64,000 bases of DNA from Streptomyces capitiformicae (GTDB taxonomy: Bacteria > Actinomycetota > Actinomycetes > Streptomycetales > Streptomycetaceae). The translations under genes and the position numbers were made by a program. Below the pieces are notes generated by a model. That model was not told where the DNA came from and did no database searches. It was given only the letters and a program-made list of their open reading frames with translations. Numbering within the stretch: the stretch's first letter is position 1; every line of letters starts with the position of its first letter. The stretch covers positions 4,401,767 to 4,465,766 of the forward strand of contig NZ_CP022161.1 in assembly GCF_002214185.1 (NCBI RefSeq), written 5' to 3'. Shown piece after piece: positions 50,274-59,201 of the stretch.

Positions 50274-53200
50274 TCACTCGACGATGTGACGGCCCTCGGG
50301 GCGGGCACTGCACGATGCCCGGAACGCGCAGTGTGCACAGTGTTGTCCCGTGGTCGGGGAGAAACGTTCGTCGAGGACCTTTCCCGCGGCGTTGGCGAGG
50401 AGCCCGCCGATCCAGTCGCCCTCCAACGGTCCCTGAGCCTGCACCCTGGGGAGCGTCTCACCACCGTTCTTCTTGGCGGCGCCCTGTCTCAGCTGGACGA
50501 GTTCGGCGCCGCCCTGTTCGGGTCGTACGCCGCCGAAGGGCTCGTCGACGGCCCCCTCGCGGACCGCGAGCTGGTAGACGGCGAGTTGGGGGTGGTGGTC
50601 CACTTCGGCGGCGCTCGGGGCCTGTTTGCCGGTCTTGAAGTCGACGACGTAGGCGCGGCCCTCGGTGTCGGCCTCGACGCGGTCCATGGAGCCACGGATG
50701 CGCACCTCGTAGTCACCTGCTTCGAGGGTGACGTCGAAGTCGTGCTCGCTGGCGACCGGGGCGCGTCCCGTGCGATCCATGACGTGCCACTTCAGGAAGC
50801 GTTCGAGTGCCACGCGCGCGTGCTGCTTCTCCTGCTCCGACTTCCAGGGCGCGTCGAAGGCGAGCGCGTTCCACACGGAGTCGAGGCGCTCCATGAGGAC
50901 ATCGAGGTCGGCGGAGGTGCGTCCGGAGGCGACCTCGTCGGCGAGGACGTGGACGACGTTGCCGAACCCCTGGGCGGCGGTCGCGGGTGCGTCGGCCTTC
51001 ACCTCGCGGCCCAGGAACCACTGCAGGGCACAGGTGTTGGCGAGCTGGTCGAGGGCGCTGCCGGAGAGCACGACGGGCTGGTCGCGGTTCCTCAGCGGAA
51101 CCTTGCTCTCGGTGGGCTCGAACATGCCCCACCAGCGGTACGGGTGGGCCGACGGCACGAGCGGGCGGCCGTCCTCGTCGCTCAGTGCGGCCAGCCGTGC
51201 CAGACGCAGGGCAGCGGCCTCGCGCAGGGCGTCCGACACGCGCGGGTCGACGGTCGTGGCGCGCAGTTCGGCGACGAGGGCGGCCACGGACAGCGGGCGG
51301 CGGGGGCGGCCGGTGACGTCCTTGGGCTCGACGCCGAGTTCGGTGAGGAAGCGGGAGGGCTGGTCGCCGTCGTCGGCGGGGGCTTTCACGGCGGTGACGA
51401 CGAGGCGTTCACGCGCGCGCGTGGTGGCCACGTAGAACAGGCGGCGTTCCTCCGCGAGCAGCGCTCCGGGGGTGAGCGGTTCCGCGAGCCCGTCGCGGCC
51501 GATGCGGTCGGCCTCCAGGAGCGAGCCCCGGCGGCGCAGGTCCGGCCACAGTCCCTCCTGGACGCCCGCGACGACGACCAGGCGCCACTGGAGGCCCTTG
51601 GAGCGGTGCGCGGTCATCAGGCGTACGGCGTCGGGACGAACGGCTCTGCCGGTGAGCGTGTCGGCGGCGATGTCCTCGGCCTCGATCTCCGCAAGGAAGT
51701 TGAGGGCGCCGAGGCCGCCGGTGCGTTCCTCCGCGCGGGCGGCGGTGGCGAACAGCGCGCACACGGCGTCGAGGTCGCGGTCCGCGTTGCGTCCGGCCGC
51801 GCCGCCGCGCCGGGCGGCCCGCTCCAGGCGCCGGGGCCACGGCGTGCCGTCCCACAGCTCCCACAGCGCCTCCTCTGCGGTGCCGCCGCCCGCGAGGCGC
51901 TCGCGCGCCCGGCGCAGCAGCGCGCCGAGCCGTTGGGCGCCCCGCGCGTACACCGGGTCGTGCACGGCCAGCCGCTCCGGCTCGGCCAGCGCACGTGCCA
52001 GCAGTTCGTCCGAGGGCGGCGGTACGGGGTTGCCGCCGGCGCGCTCCTCCTCGCGCAGGGCGCGGCCGAGGCGCCGCAGGTCGGCGGTGTCCATACCGGC
52101 CAGTGGGGAGGCGAGGAGGGTGAGCGCGGTTTCTGTGTCGAGCCAGGAAGGCTGCGGCTCGGGCGAGTCGGACGGCTCGTGGGGCTCGCCCGGCTCGGCG
52201 CCCGCTTCGGGCCCCTCAGCCGCGCCGGCCTCCACCGAGTCCTCGGCCTCCTCAGGGCCCATCGGCGCCGTTGCCCCCAGCTCCGCCCTCGCCACCGCCC
52301 GAAGCGCCGTCAGCAGAGGCTGTACCGCCGGTTCGTGACGCAGCGGCAGGTCGTCACCGTCGATCTCCAGGGGCACGCCGGCGGCGGTGAGCGCGCGGCG
52401 CATCGAGGGGATCGTGCGGGCGCCCGCGCGCACCAGGACGGCCATCTCGCCCCAGGGGACACCGTCCTCCAGATGGGCACGGCGCAGGATGTCCGCGATG
52501 TTGTCCAACTCGGTGCCCGAGGTCGGGTACGTGTAGACCTCGGCACGGCCGCCGTCCCGTGCCGGCCTCAGCTCGCGGTGGGCCCGCACTTTTTCCGCCG
52601 GGAGGCGGGTCAGCGGCATGCGCTGGGTGAGCAGGCGGGTGGCGGCGAGCAGGGCGGCTCCCGAGCGGCGAGAGGTCCTGAGGACGGCGACCGGTGCCGG
52701 GCGGCCGTCCGCGCGTGGGAAGGCGACCGGGAACTCCAGGATGCCGTTCACGTCGGCGCCCCGGAAGGTGTAGATCGACTGGTCGGGATCGCCGAACGCG
52801 ACCAGGGTGCGACCACCGCCCGCGAGGGCCCTCAGCAGGCGTACCTGTGCGGGATCGGTGTCCTGGTACTCGTCGACGTAGACCGCGTCGTACTGGGCGG
52901 CCAACTGCTCGGCGACACCGGTGCGGCCGGCGAGGAGCACCGCGCGGTGGACCAGTTCCGCGTAGTCGAGCACTCCTCGCAGGTCGAGGACGTCGAGGTA
53001 TTCGGCGAGAAAGGCCGATGCCGCGAGCCAGTCCGGGCGGCCGCTGCGGGTGGCGAATTTCCGCAGGTCGTCGGGGGCCAGGCCCAGTTCGCGGCTGCGG
53101 GCGAGCACCGCGCGGACCTCGTCGGCGAACCCGCGCGTGGTAAGGCAGGCACGCAGCTCGTCCGGCCAGCGCACATGGGCGAGGCCCAGGCGCTCCAGGT

Positions 53201-53672
53201 CGGGCTGGCCCGCGAGCAGCTCACGGACCGCCACGTCCTGTTCGGGCCCGGACAGCAGTCGCAGCGGTTCGACGAACAGGTCGCTGTCCTGGTGGGCGCG
53301 GACCAGGGCGTAGCAGAACGAGTGGAAGGTAGTGGCCTGCGGGGCGCGGGCCGCGCCCATGCGCAGCGCCATGCGGTCGCGCAGCTCCACGGCCGCCTTG
53401 CGGCTGAAGGTCAGGACCAGGACGCGCTCGGGATCCGCGCCGCGGGCGATACGGGCTGCCACCGACTCGACGAGTGTGGTCGTCTTGCCGGTGCCCGGAC
53501 CTGCGAGAACGAGCAGTGGACCGGTCTCGTGGTCAACCACGCCGCGCTGCTCGGCGTCCAGACGAGGGGGGTCCGTTCGGACCGGTGGGGTACGCACCAG
53601 TCGGTAAGCGCCACGGCTCCCCTGTCGCACCTGGGTGTGCGACAGGCGCCTGGTGGAGGAAGAGGAGCTCAC
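50274..53672 (-). CDS. adnA: AdnA subunit of the AdnAB helicase-nuclease
   Basis: 1132 aa. Walker A LAGPGTGKTTTL, motif II VDEYQDTDPAQ, motif III FGDPDQSIYTFRGAD, and VRLMTAHRSKGLQWRLVV. The C-terminal nuclease has DFKTGKQAP and four cysteines, one in NTCALQWF and three in HCAHCAFRASC, which together form the Fe-S clamp seen in AddB-type nucleases. First gene of the adnA-adnB-M20 run. The GTG start at 53672 lacks a strong ribosome site. Order matches Rv3202c-Rv3201c. Confidence 0.94.
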   Translation of the reverse strand: MSSSSSTRRLSHTQVRQGSRGAYRLVRTPPVRTDPPRLDAEQRGVVDHETGPLLVLAGPGTGKTTTLVESVAARIARGADPERVLVLTFSRKAAVELRDRMALRMGAARAPQATTFHSFCYALVRAHQDSDLFVEPLRLLSGPEQDVAVRELLAGQPDLERLGLAHVRWPDELRACLTTRGFADEVRAVLARSRELGLAPDDLRKFATRSGRPDWLAASAFLAEYLDVLDLRGVLDYAELVHRAVLLAGRTGVAEQLAAQYDAVYVDEYQDTDPAQVRLLRALAGGGRTLVAFGDPDQSIYTFRGADVNGILEFPVAFPRADGRPAPVAVLRTSRRSGAALLAATRLLTQRMPLTRLPAEKVRAHRELRPARDGGRAEVYTYPTSGTELDNIADILRRAHLEDGVPWGEMAVLVRAGARTIPSMRRALTAAGVPLEIDGDDLPLRHEPAVQPLLTALRAVARAELGATAPMGPEEAEDSVEAGAAEGPEAGAEPGEPHEPSDSPEPQPSWLDTETALTLLASPLAGMDTADLRRLGRALREEERAGGNPVPPPSDELLARALAEPERLAVHDPVYARGAQRLGALLRRARERLAGGGTAEEALWELWDGTPWPRRLERAARRGGAAGRNADRDLDAVCALFATAARAEERTGGLGALNFLAEIEAEDIAADTLTGRAVRPDAVRLMTAHRSKGLQWRLVVVAGVQEGLWPDLRRRGSLLEADRIGRDGLAEPLTPGALLAEERRLFYVATTRARERLVVTAVKAPADDGDQPSRFLTELGVEPKDVTGRPRRPLSVAALVAELRATTVDPRVSDALREAAALRLARLAALSDEDGRPLVPSAHPYRWWGMFEPTESKVPLRNRDQPVVLSGSALDQLANTCALQWFLGREVKADAPATAAQGFGNVVHVLADEVASGRTSADLDVLMERLDSVWNALAFDAPWKSEQEKQHARVALERFLKWHVMDRTGRAPVASEHDFDVTLEAGDYEVRIRGSMDRVEADTEGRAYVVDFKTGKQAPSAAEVDHHPQLAVYQLAVREGAVDEPFGGVRPEQGGAELVQLRQGAAKKNGGETLPRVQAQGPLEGDWIGGLLANAAGKVLDERFSPTTGQHCAHCAFRASCSARPEGRHIVE

Positions 53673-53712
53673 GTGGTTCGCCGGTCCTGGTGGGTGTGCC
53701 GTTTGTCACTGC

Positions 53713-53766
53713 CGGCGCGGAGCGCCGTCGTTGCGGGGTGGTCGTCGGGCGACGGGTGGGAGGGCC
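53713..53766. repeat. Diverged single copy of the 54-bp repeat, in a 311-base gap
   Basis: CGGCGC-GGA-GCGCCG at 53713-53727 followed by TCGTTGCGGGGTGGTCGTCG aligns to the moaE-tail repeat read on the minus strand, with about seven differences. The rest of 53673-53983 shows no convincing gene or promoter. Confidence 0.75.
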
Positions 53767-53983
53767 CCTGCTCGTGGAGGGCGGTGGCCGCGGGGTGAGG
53801 GGGACACGTGCAGCCGACGCTACGCCGACGGGTGGTGCGGAAGCAGGGCTTCCTCTTGTTCCCTTCCGACTCGCGCGGCACCCGCGTCCCTCGCCTCACG
53901 AACGTACGGCATACCACCGACGTGCCCCGCTTCCCCCGTCCGGAGCAGGGGTCGCACCCCGGGTCGTGGGATGGCGGAAGCTG

Positions 53984-54349
53984 TCAGGTGTGACCCTCCG
54001 CGCGATCGCCGCCGTCCCATCGCGCGCGTCTCATGTCGATGCGCGGCACATGGCCCTCGGTGGAGCGGCTCGCCTCGCGCAGGGGTGTGCCCTCCGTGCG
54101 GTAGTGGCCGAGGGCTCTCAGCTCGTGGCCGGGGAGCAGGGCGCCGTCCGCGCGGACGACCCGCCACCACGGCACCGCTCCTCCGTAGAGGGCCATCACA
54201 CGGCCCACCTGGCGCGGACCACCCTCCCCCAGCCATTCGGCGACGTCCCCGTACGTCATGACCCGCCCGGGCGGGATCAGCTCGGCGACCTCGAGGACCC
54301 GCTCCGCGTACTCCGGCAGGGCGTCCACCGGAAGGCTCTCCTCGCTCAT
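53984..54349 (-). CDS. Alkyltransferase-like (ATL) protein of the MGMT family
   Basis: 121 aa. Has the MGMT helix-turn-helix (PPGRVMTYGDVAEWLGEGGP, RQVGRVMA) and arginine finger region, but the active-site PCHR is PWWR here, so Trp replaces the acceptor Cys. ATL proteins bind O6-alkylguanine without repairing it and flag it for nucleotide excision repair. ATG 54349 is chosen over ATG 54358. Matches the mycobacterial position of Rv3204, near adnAB. Confidence 0.9.
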   Translation of the reverse strand: MSEESLPVDALPEYAERVLEVAELIPPGRVMTYGDVAEWLGEGGPRQVGRVMALYGGAVPWWRVVRADGALLPGHELRALGHYRTEGTPLREASRSTEGHVPRIDMRRARWDGGDRAEGHT

Positions 54350-54534
54350 CCGCCCCATCCTGCCGCACCCCACCGACAATGGGAGGTGGTGGCCGACGTG
54401 TGCGTCCCTCGCCCCGGGGGCGGTCTTCGGGCAGACTGTGCGCCCCCGCATCGCACCCTGATGCCCCTGTGTACCCGCCGGGCATGCCACCATCGTGCGG
54501 GCGGTGACTGGTGATACGAGACCAAGAAGAGACG

Positions 54535-57396
54535 ATGAAGCAGCAGAGCGTGCACCCCGATGACGCGGCGGGCACCTCTGACGCCTCCTCGCGCCCGGAC
54601 ACCGCCGACAACACCCCGGACACCGCCGACGGGGACGGCAAGGGCACGGAACCCGCCTCCCGGAAGAACCCCGAAACCGCCCCGCCCTCCAAGAAAACGC
54701 CCTCCCCCAAGGCGACCGACAAGATGCCTGGCAGCAAGAAACCGCAGGTCGGGCAGCACGAGGACAACCCGGACCACGCCCATGCCGACGAGGTCGAGGG
54801 CGACGAACCGCTGCTCCCCGCGCGCGTGCACCGTCCCTCCGACCTCATGCGGCTCTCGGTCGGCATCCTCGGCATCATCGTCCTGTTGGCGATCGCCGCG
54901 TTCGCACACGGCACCACCTCGGGGCTCGAACAGGACATCAACAAGGGGACGGGGCAGGCGCCCGACCTGTTGATCAAGCTCGCGGGCCTCGGATCGAGCA
55001 TCGCGATCCTGCTGGTACCGGTCGCCTTCGCGATCGAGCGGCTGATCAAGCGGGACGGACTGCGCATCGCCGACGGTGTCCTCGCGGCGGTCCTGGCACA
55101 CGGGGTGACGCTCGCGACCGACCTCTGGGTCGCCCGGGCCGCCCCCGACTCGATCCAGGAGGCGCTCACCCAGCCCTCCCCCGGTGACATCAACGCCCTC
55201 ACGGACCCCGTGCACGGCTATCTGGCGCCGGTCATCGCGTACATGACCGCCGTAGGCATGTCCCGCAGACCTCGCTGGCGCGCGGTGCTGTGGATCGTGC
55301 TGCTGCTGGACGCCTTCTCGATGCTGGTCGCCGGCTACACCACACCGTTCTCCATCGTCCTGACGGTGCTGATCGGCTGGACCGTCGCCTACGGGACGCT
55401 ATACACGGTCGGCTCGCCGAACGTACGGCCCACGGGACGGACGCTGATGGCGGGCCTCAGGCGCGTCGGCTTCAAGCCGGTCAGCGCGGCCCGCGAGGAG
55501 GCCTCGGACACGGCGGAGGGCGGCGACCGGGGCCGCCGGTACTTCGTGGCCTTGGAGGACGGCCCGCCACTGGACGTCACCGTGGTCGACCGGGAGCAGC
55601 AGGCTCAGGGCTTCTTCTACCGGGTCTGGCGGCGGCTGACGCTGCGCGGCATCACCACGCGCCGCAGCCTGCAGTCCCTGCGCCAGGCCCTGGAGCAGGA
55701 GGCTCTCCTCGCATACGCGGCCATCGCGGCCGGCGCCAACGCACCCAAGTTGATCGCTACCTCCGAACTCGGGCCGGACGCCGTGATGCTCGTCTACGAG
55801 CACACCGGCGGGCGCACCCTGGACTCGCTGGCGGACGAGGAGGTCACCGACGAACTGCTGCGCGACACCTGGCTCCAGGTGAAGGCTCTGCAGTCGCGGC
55901 GCATCGCACACCGCAGGCTGGTGGGCGACGCGATCCTGGTGGATCGGTCCGGCACGGTGATCCTCACCGACCTGCGCGTCGGCGAGATCGCGGCCGGCGA
56001 TCTGGTGCTACGCATGGACATCTCCCAGCTGCTGACGACGCTGGGCCTGCGCGTGGGTGCCGAGCGTGCGGTGGCCTCGGCGGTGAGTGTGCTCGGGCCC
56101 GACGTGGTGGCCGACTGTCTGCCGATGCTGCAGCCCATCGCGCTGTCGCGCTCCACGCGCGCGACCCTGCGCAGACTGGCCCGGGAGCGGGCGGAACGCC
56201 AGCGTGAGGCGGTCCTGGAGGCGTCCCAGCTGGCCAAGCAGGCCCGCGCGGAGGAGCACAAGGAGGCCGCCGAGCCCGACAAGGCCGACAAGGCCGACAA
56301 GGCCGACAAGGCCGACAAGAAGGCCGTACGCGCCGAGCAGCGGGCCGAGAAGCGGACGATCGACGAGGCCCTGGAGGGCGCCCGCGAGGAGGACCTGCTC
56401 ACACAGATCCGCCACCAGGTGCTGCTGATCAGGCCCCAGGCACCGGTCGAACCGGCTCGTCTTGAGCGGGTCAAGCCACGCACGCTGATCAGTCTCATCG
56501 CCGGTGCCATCGGCGCGTACTTCCTGCTGACCCAGCTCACCCACATCGAGTTCGGGCCGCTCATCGAGAACGCCGAGTGGGGCTGGGTGGCCGCGGCCGT
56601 GGTCTTCTCGGCGCTGAGCTACGTCGCGGCGGCGATGAGCCTGCTGGGCTTCGTGCCGGAGCGGGTGCCGTTCCCGCGGACCGTGGCGGCGCAGGTCGCC
56701 GGGTCGTTCGTGAAGATCGTGGCGCCGGCCGCGGTGGGCGGTGTGGCGCTCAACACCCGCTTCCTGCAGCGCGCCGGGGTGCGGCCGGGGCTCGCGGTGG
56801 CGAGCGTCGGGGCGTCGCAGCTGTTCGGGCTCGGCTGCCACATCCTGATGCTGCTCGCCTTCGGTTACCTGACCGGGACCGAGAAGACGCCGTCCCTGTC
56901 GCCCTCCCGCACCGTCATCGCCGGCCTGTTGACGGTCGCGGTGCTCGTCCTGGTGGTGACCTCGATCCCGTTCCTGCGCAAGTTCGTCGTCACGCGCGTG
57001 CGGTCGCTCTTCGCCGGTGTCGTGCCGCGCATGCTCGACGTGCTCCAGCGGCCGCAGAAGCTGGTCACCGGCATCGGCGGCATGCTGCTCCTCACCGGTT
57101 GCTTCGTGATGTGCCTGGACGCCTCGATCCGCGCCTTCGGCAGCGAAACCGCCTCGATCAGCATCGCCAGCGTCGCCGTCGTCTTCCTCGCGGGCAACGC
57201 GCTGGGGTCCGCGGCCCCGACGCCGGGCGGCGTGGGCGCCGTCGAGGCCACCCTGACGGTCGGTCTGACCGCCGTGGGACTTCCGTTGGAGGTCGCCGCT
57301 CCCGCGGTGCTGCTGTTCCGACTGCTGACCCTGTGGCTGCCCGTGCTGCCGGGATGGCTCGCCTTCAACCAGCTGTCACGCAAGGGCGCACTCTAG
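54535..57396 (+). CDS. Multidomain membrane protein: kinase-like region and YbhN/LPG-synthase flippase-like domain
   Basis: 953 aa. Residues 1-95 are disordered and charged. Residues 100-300 hold six or seven membrane helices. Residues 310-560 resemble a degenerate lipopolysaccharide-kinase/RIO-type fold (YAAIAAGANAPKLIATSELG, RRIAHRRLVGDAILVDRSGT, LTDLRVGEI, where Asp of LTDLR sits in the DFG position). A Lys/Ala/Asp linker with four DKA repeats is followed by eight helices of the UPF0104/lysylphosphatidylglycerol-synthase type (GNALGSAAPTPGGVGAVEAT). It probably moves or modifies a lipid or polymer. No aminoacyl-transferase domain is present. Confidence 0.82.
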   Translation: MKQQSVHPDDAAGTSDASSRPDTADNTPDTADGDGKGTEPASRKNPETAPPSKKTPSPKATDKMPGSKKPQVGQHEDNPDHAHADEVEGDEPLLPARVHRPSDLMRLSVGILGIIVLLAIAAFAHGTTSGLEQDINKGTGQAPDLLIKLAGLGSSIAILLVPVAFAIERLIKRDGLRIADGVLAAVLAHGVTLATDLWVARAAPDSIQEALTQPSPGDINALTDPVHGYLAPVIAYMTAVGMSRRPRWRAVLWIVLLLDAFSMLVAGYTTPFSIVLTVLIGWTVAYGTLYTVGSPNVRPTGRTLMAGLRRVGFKPVSAAREEASDTAEGGDRGRRYFVALEDGPPLDVTVVDREQQAQGFFYRVWRRLTLRGITTRRSLQSLRQALEQEALLAYAAIAAGANAPKLIATSELGPDAVMLVYEHTGGRTLDSLADEEVTDELLRDTWLQVKALQSRRIAHRRLVGDAILVDRSGTVILTDLRVGEIAAGDLVLRMDISQLLTTLGLRVGAERAVASAVSVLGPDVVADCLPMLQPIALSRSTRATLRRLARERAERQREAVLEASQLAKQARAEEHKEAAEPDKADKADKADKADKKAVRAEQRAEKRTIDEALEGAREEDLLTQIRHQVLLIRPQAPVEPARLERVKPRTLISLIAGAIGAYFLLTQLTHIEFGPLIENAEWGWVAAAVVFSALSYVAAAMSLLGFVPERVPFPRTVAAQVAGSFVKIVAPAAVGGVALNTRFLQRAGVRPGLAVASVGASQLFGLGCHILMLLAFGYLTGTEKTPSLSPSRTVIAGLLTVAVLVLVVTSIPFLRKFVVTRVRSLFAGVVPRMLDVLQRPQKLVTGIGGMLLLTGCFVMCLDASIRAFGSETASISIASVAVVFLAGNALGSAAPTPGGVGAVEATLTVGLTAVGLPLEVAAPAVLLFRLLTLWLPVLPGWLAFNQLSRKGAL

Positions 57397-57534
57397 AGGG
57401 GCGCACGCGCGCGGGTCGGCACGCGCGCGTACCGGCCGGCCGTGCCTCACGCGCGCGTGTAGGCGCGTCCTGTGCCTCACCCGCACGGCCCGCGTCCCGA
57501 GCGCACCGCTCCGGGCGGCTCCAGGATGGGAACC

Positions 57535-59085
57535 ATGCCCACCTCGCCCCGGCCGCGTGCCGTCGCCCTGACCGCCACGGCCGTCCTGCTGTCCCTGTCA
57601 GGGGTGGGCTGCGGCGGCGAGGCCAAGGGCGGGAACGAGGACCTGACGGCCCAGAAGCTCAGCTGGGAGAAGTGCCCGGCACCGTCGGCGTCCGAGGGCG
57701 GTGGCACCGCACCCTCCCCGCTGCCCGACGGCGACGTCTGGGAGTGCGCGACCATGAAGGCTCCCCTGGACTGGGGCGAGCCCGAGAGCGACACGATCCG
57801 CATCGCGCTGATCCGTGCCCGATCGAGCGGCGCGAGGAACGAACGCATCGGCTCACTCGTCTTCAACTTCGGCGGCCCGGGCGGCTCGGGCGTCAAGGCC
57901 CTCCCCGGCTTCGGCAAGCAGTACACGAAGCTGCGTACCCGCTACGACCTGGTGAGTTTCGACCCACGCGGCGTCGGCCGCAGCGCGGGCGTCAAGTGCG
58001 AGGACGACGAGCAACTCGACGAGTACTTCCAGCAGGATCTGACCCCGGACGACGCGGCCGAGCGGACGGAGTTCCTCGACAACACGAAGGCGTTCAACGC
58101 GGCCTGCGAGAAGAACTCCGAGAAGACCCTGCCGTATGTCCGCACGACCGACACCGCCCGCGACATGGACCTCATGCGTCAGGTCCTCGGCGACGACAAG
58201 CTGCACTACTTCGGCGTCTCCTACGGCACCGAACTCGGCGGCGTCTACGCCCACCTGTTCCCCAAGAACGTCGGACGGGCGGTGTTCGACGCGGTCGTCG
58301 ACCCCACGCAGAACCCCGTGCAGGGCTCCCTCGCACAGGCCAAGGGCTTCCAGCGCGCCCTCGGCAACTACGCGCGGGACTGTGTGGAGAAGGAGAAGGG
58401 CTGCCCGGTCGGCGACAGCGCGCAGGACGTCGAGGACCGGATCAGCAAGCTGCTGAAGGACCTCGACAGCAAGCCGATCAGCGGCATCTTCCCTCGCGAC
58501 CTGACCGAGTTCGCCGCGACCACCGGCATCGCCCAGGCCTTGTACTCGCAGGACCTCTGGCCGTACCTGACCCAAGGACTCGAGCAGGCGTACAACGGGG
58601 ACGGCCGGCTGCTGATGCTGCTGTCCGACCTGATGACCGGGCGCGGCGAGAACGGCGAGTACAGCAACCTCAGTGCGGCGAACGTCTCCATCAACTGCGC
58701 CGACGAGAAGCCGCGGTACACCACCGAGGACGTGGAGGCGAAGCAGGCCGAATTCCGGGCCGCCTCCCCCGTCTTCGGTGACTGGCTCGCCTGGTCCGTG
58801 CTCACCTGCACCGACTGGGCGGTCCCCGGCGCGGCCGACCACCCCGACGTGAGCGCGCCCGGCTCGGCACCGATCCTCGTGATCGGCAACACGGGCGACC
58901 CGGCCACGCCGTACGCGGGCGCGCGGAAAATGGTCGAGGCACTCGGTGAGGGAGTCGGCGTCGAGCTGACGTACAAGGGGCAGGGGCACGGTGCGTACGG
59001 CAGCGGGAATGCCTGCGTGCGGGCGGCCGTGAACGGCTATCTGTTGGCGGGGAAGGTACCGAGATCCGGCACCGTCTGCGCATGA
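57535..59085 (+). CDS. Secreted alpha/beta hydrolase (S33/TAP family), probable lipoprotein
   Basis: 516 aa. Signal peptide residues 8-30 (AVALTATAVLLSLSGVGC) end in a Cys with a weak lipobox. Catalytic elements are the oxyanion loop NFGGPGGSG, nucleophile GVSYGTELGG, Asp in GNTGDPATPY and His in GQGHGAYGSG. This is the tripeptidyl-aminopeptidase/proline-iminopeptidase-like group with the TAP C-terminal domain. The start ATG 57535 follows AGGATGGG. The next gene is a close paralogue. Substrate probably short peptides. Confidence 0.92.
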   Translation: MPTSPRPRAVALTATAVLLSLSGVGCGGEAKGGNEDLTAQKLSWEKCPAPSASEGGGTAPSPLPDGDVWECATMKAPLDWGEPESDTIRIALIRARSSGARNERIGSLVFNFGGPGGSGVKALPGFGKQYTKLRTRYDLVSFDPRGVGRSAGVKCEDDEQLDEYFQQDLTPDDAAERTEFLDNTKAFNAACEKNSEKTLPYVRTTDTARDMDLMRQVLGDDKLHYFGVSYGTELGGVYAHLFPKNVGRAVFDAVVDPTQNPVQGSLAQAKGFQRALGNYARDCVEKEKGCPVGDSAQDVEDRISKLLKDLDSKPISGIFPRDLTEFAATTGIAQALYSQDLWPYLTQGLEQAYNGDGRLLMLLSDLMTGRGENGEYSNLSAANVSINCADEKPRYTTEDVEAKQAEFRAASPVFGDWLAWSVLTCTDWAVPGAADHPDVSAPGSAPILVIGNTGDPATPYAGARKMVEALGEGVGVELTYKGQGHGAYGSGNACVRAAVNGYLLAGKVPRSGTVCA

Positions 59086-59201
59086 ATCCGCAGGTCAGAA
59101 AGTTATCCACAGGCCGCATCGCCATTTCCGGCAGTCCGCATACCATGGCATGACTGTCATTCGCGACATTCGGCGAGCGGTATCGCGAGGGGGGAAGGTT
59201 C

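Noticed and set aside
50271..53798. 1175-codon ORF on the plus strand opposite adnA
   Set aside because: Antisense open frame typical of high-G+C coding DNA; the minus strand shows full helicase and nuclease motifs.
53669..53917. 82-codon minus-strand ORF in the adnA-ATL gap
   Set aside because: Low complexity, partly translated from the dispersed repeat, and overlaps the adnA start.
57397..57534. Alternating CGCGCG tracts before the first hydrolase
   Set aside because: Short CG alternations occur throughout the window (e.g. 27601, 47553, 51412) and fit base composition; no specific function can be argued.
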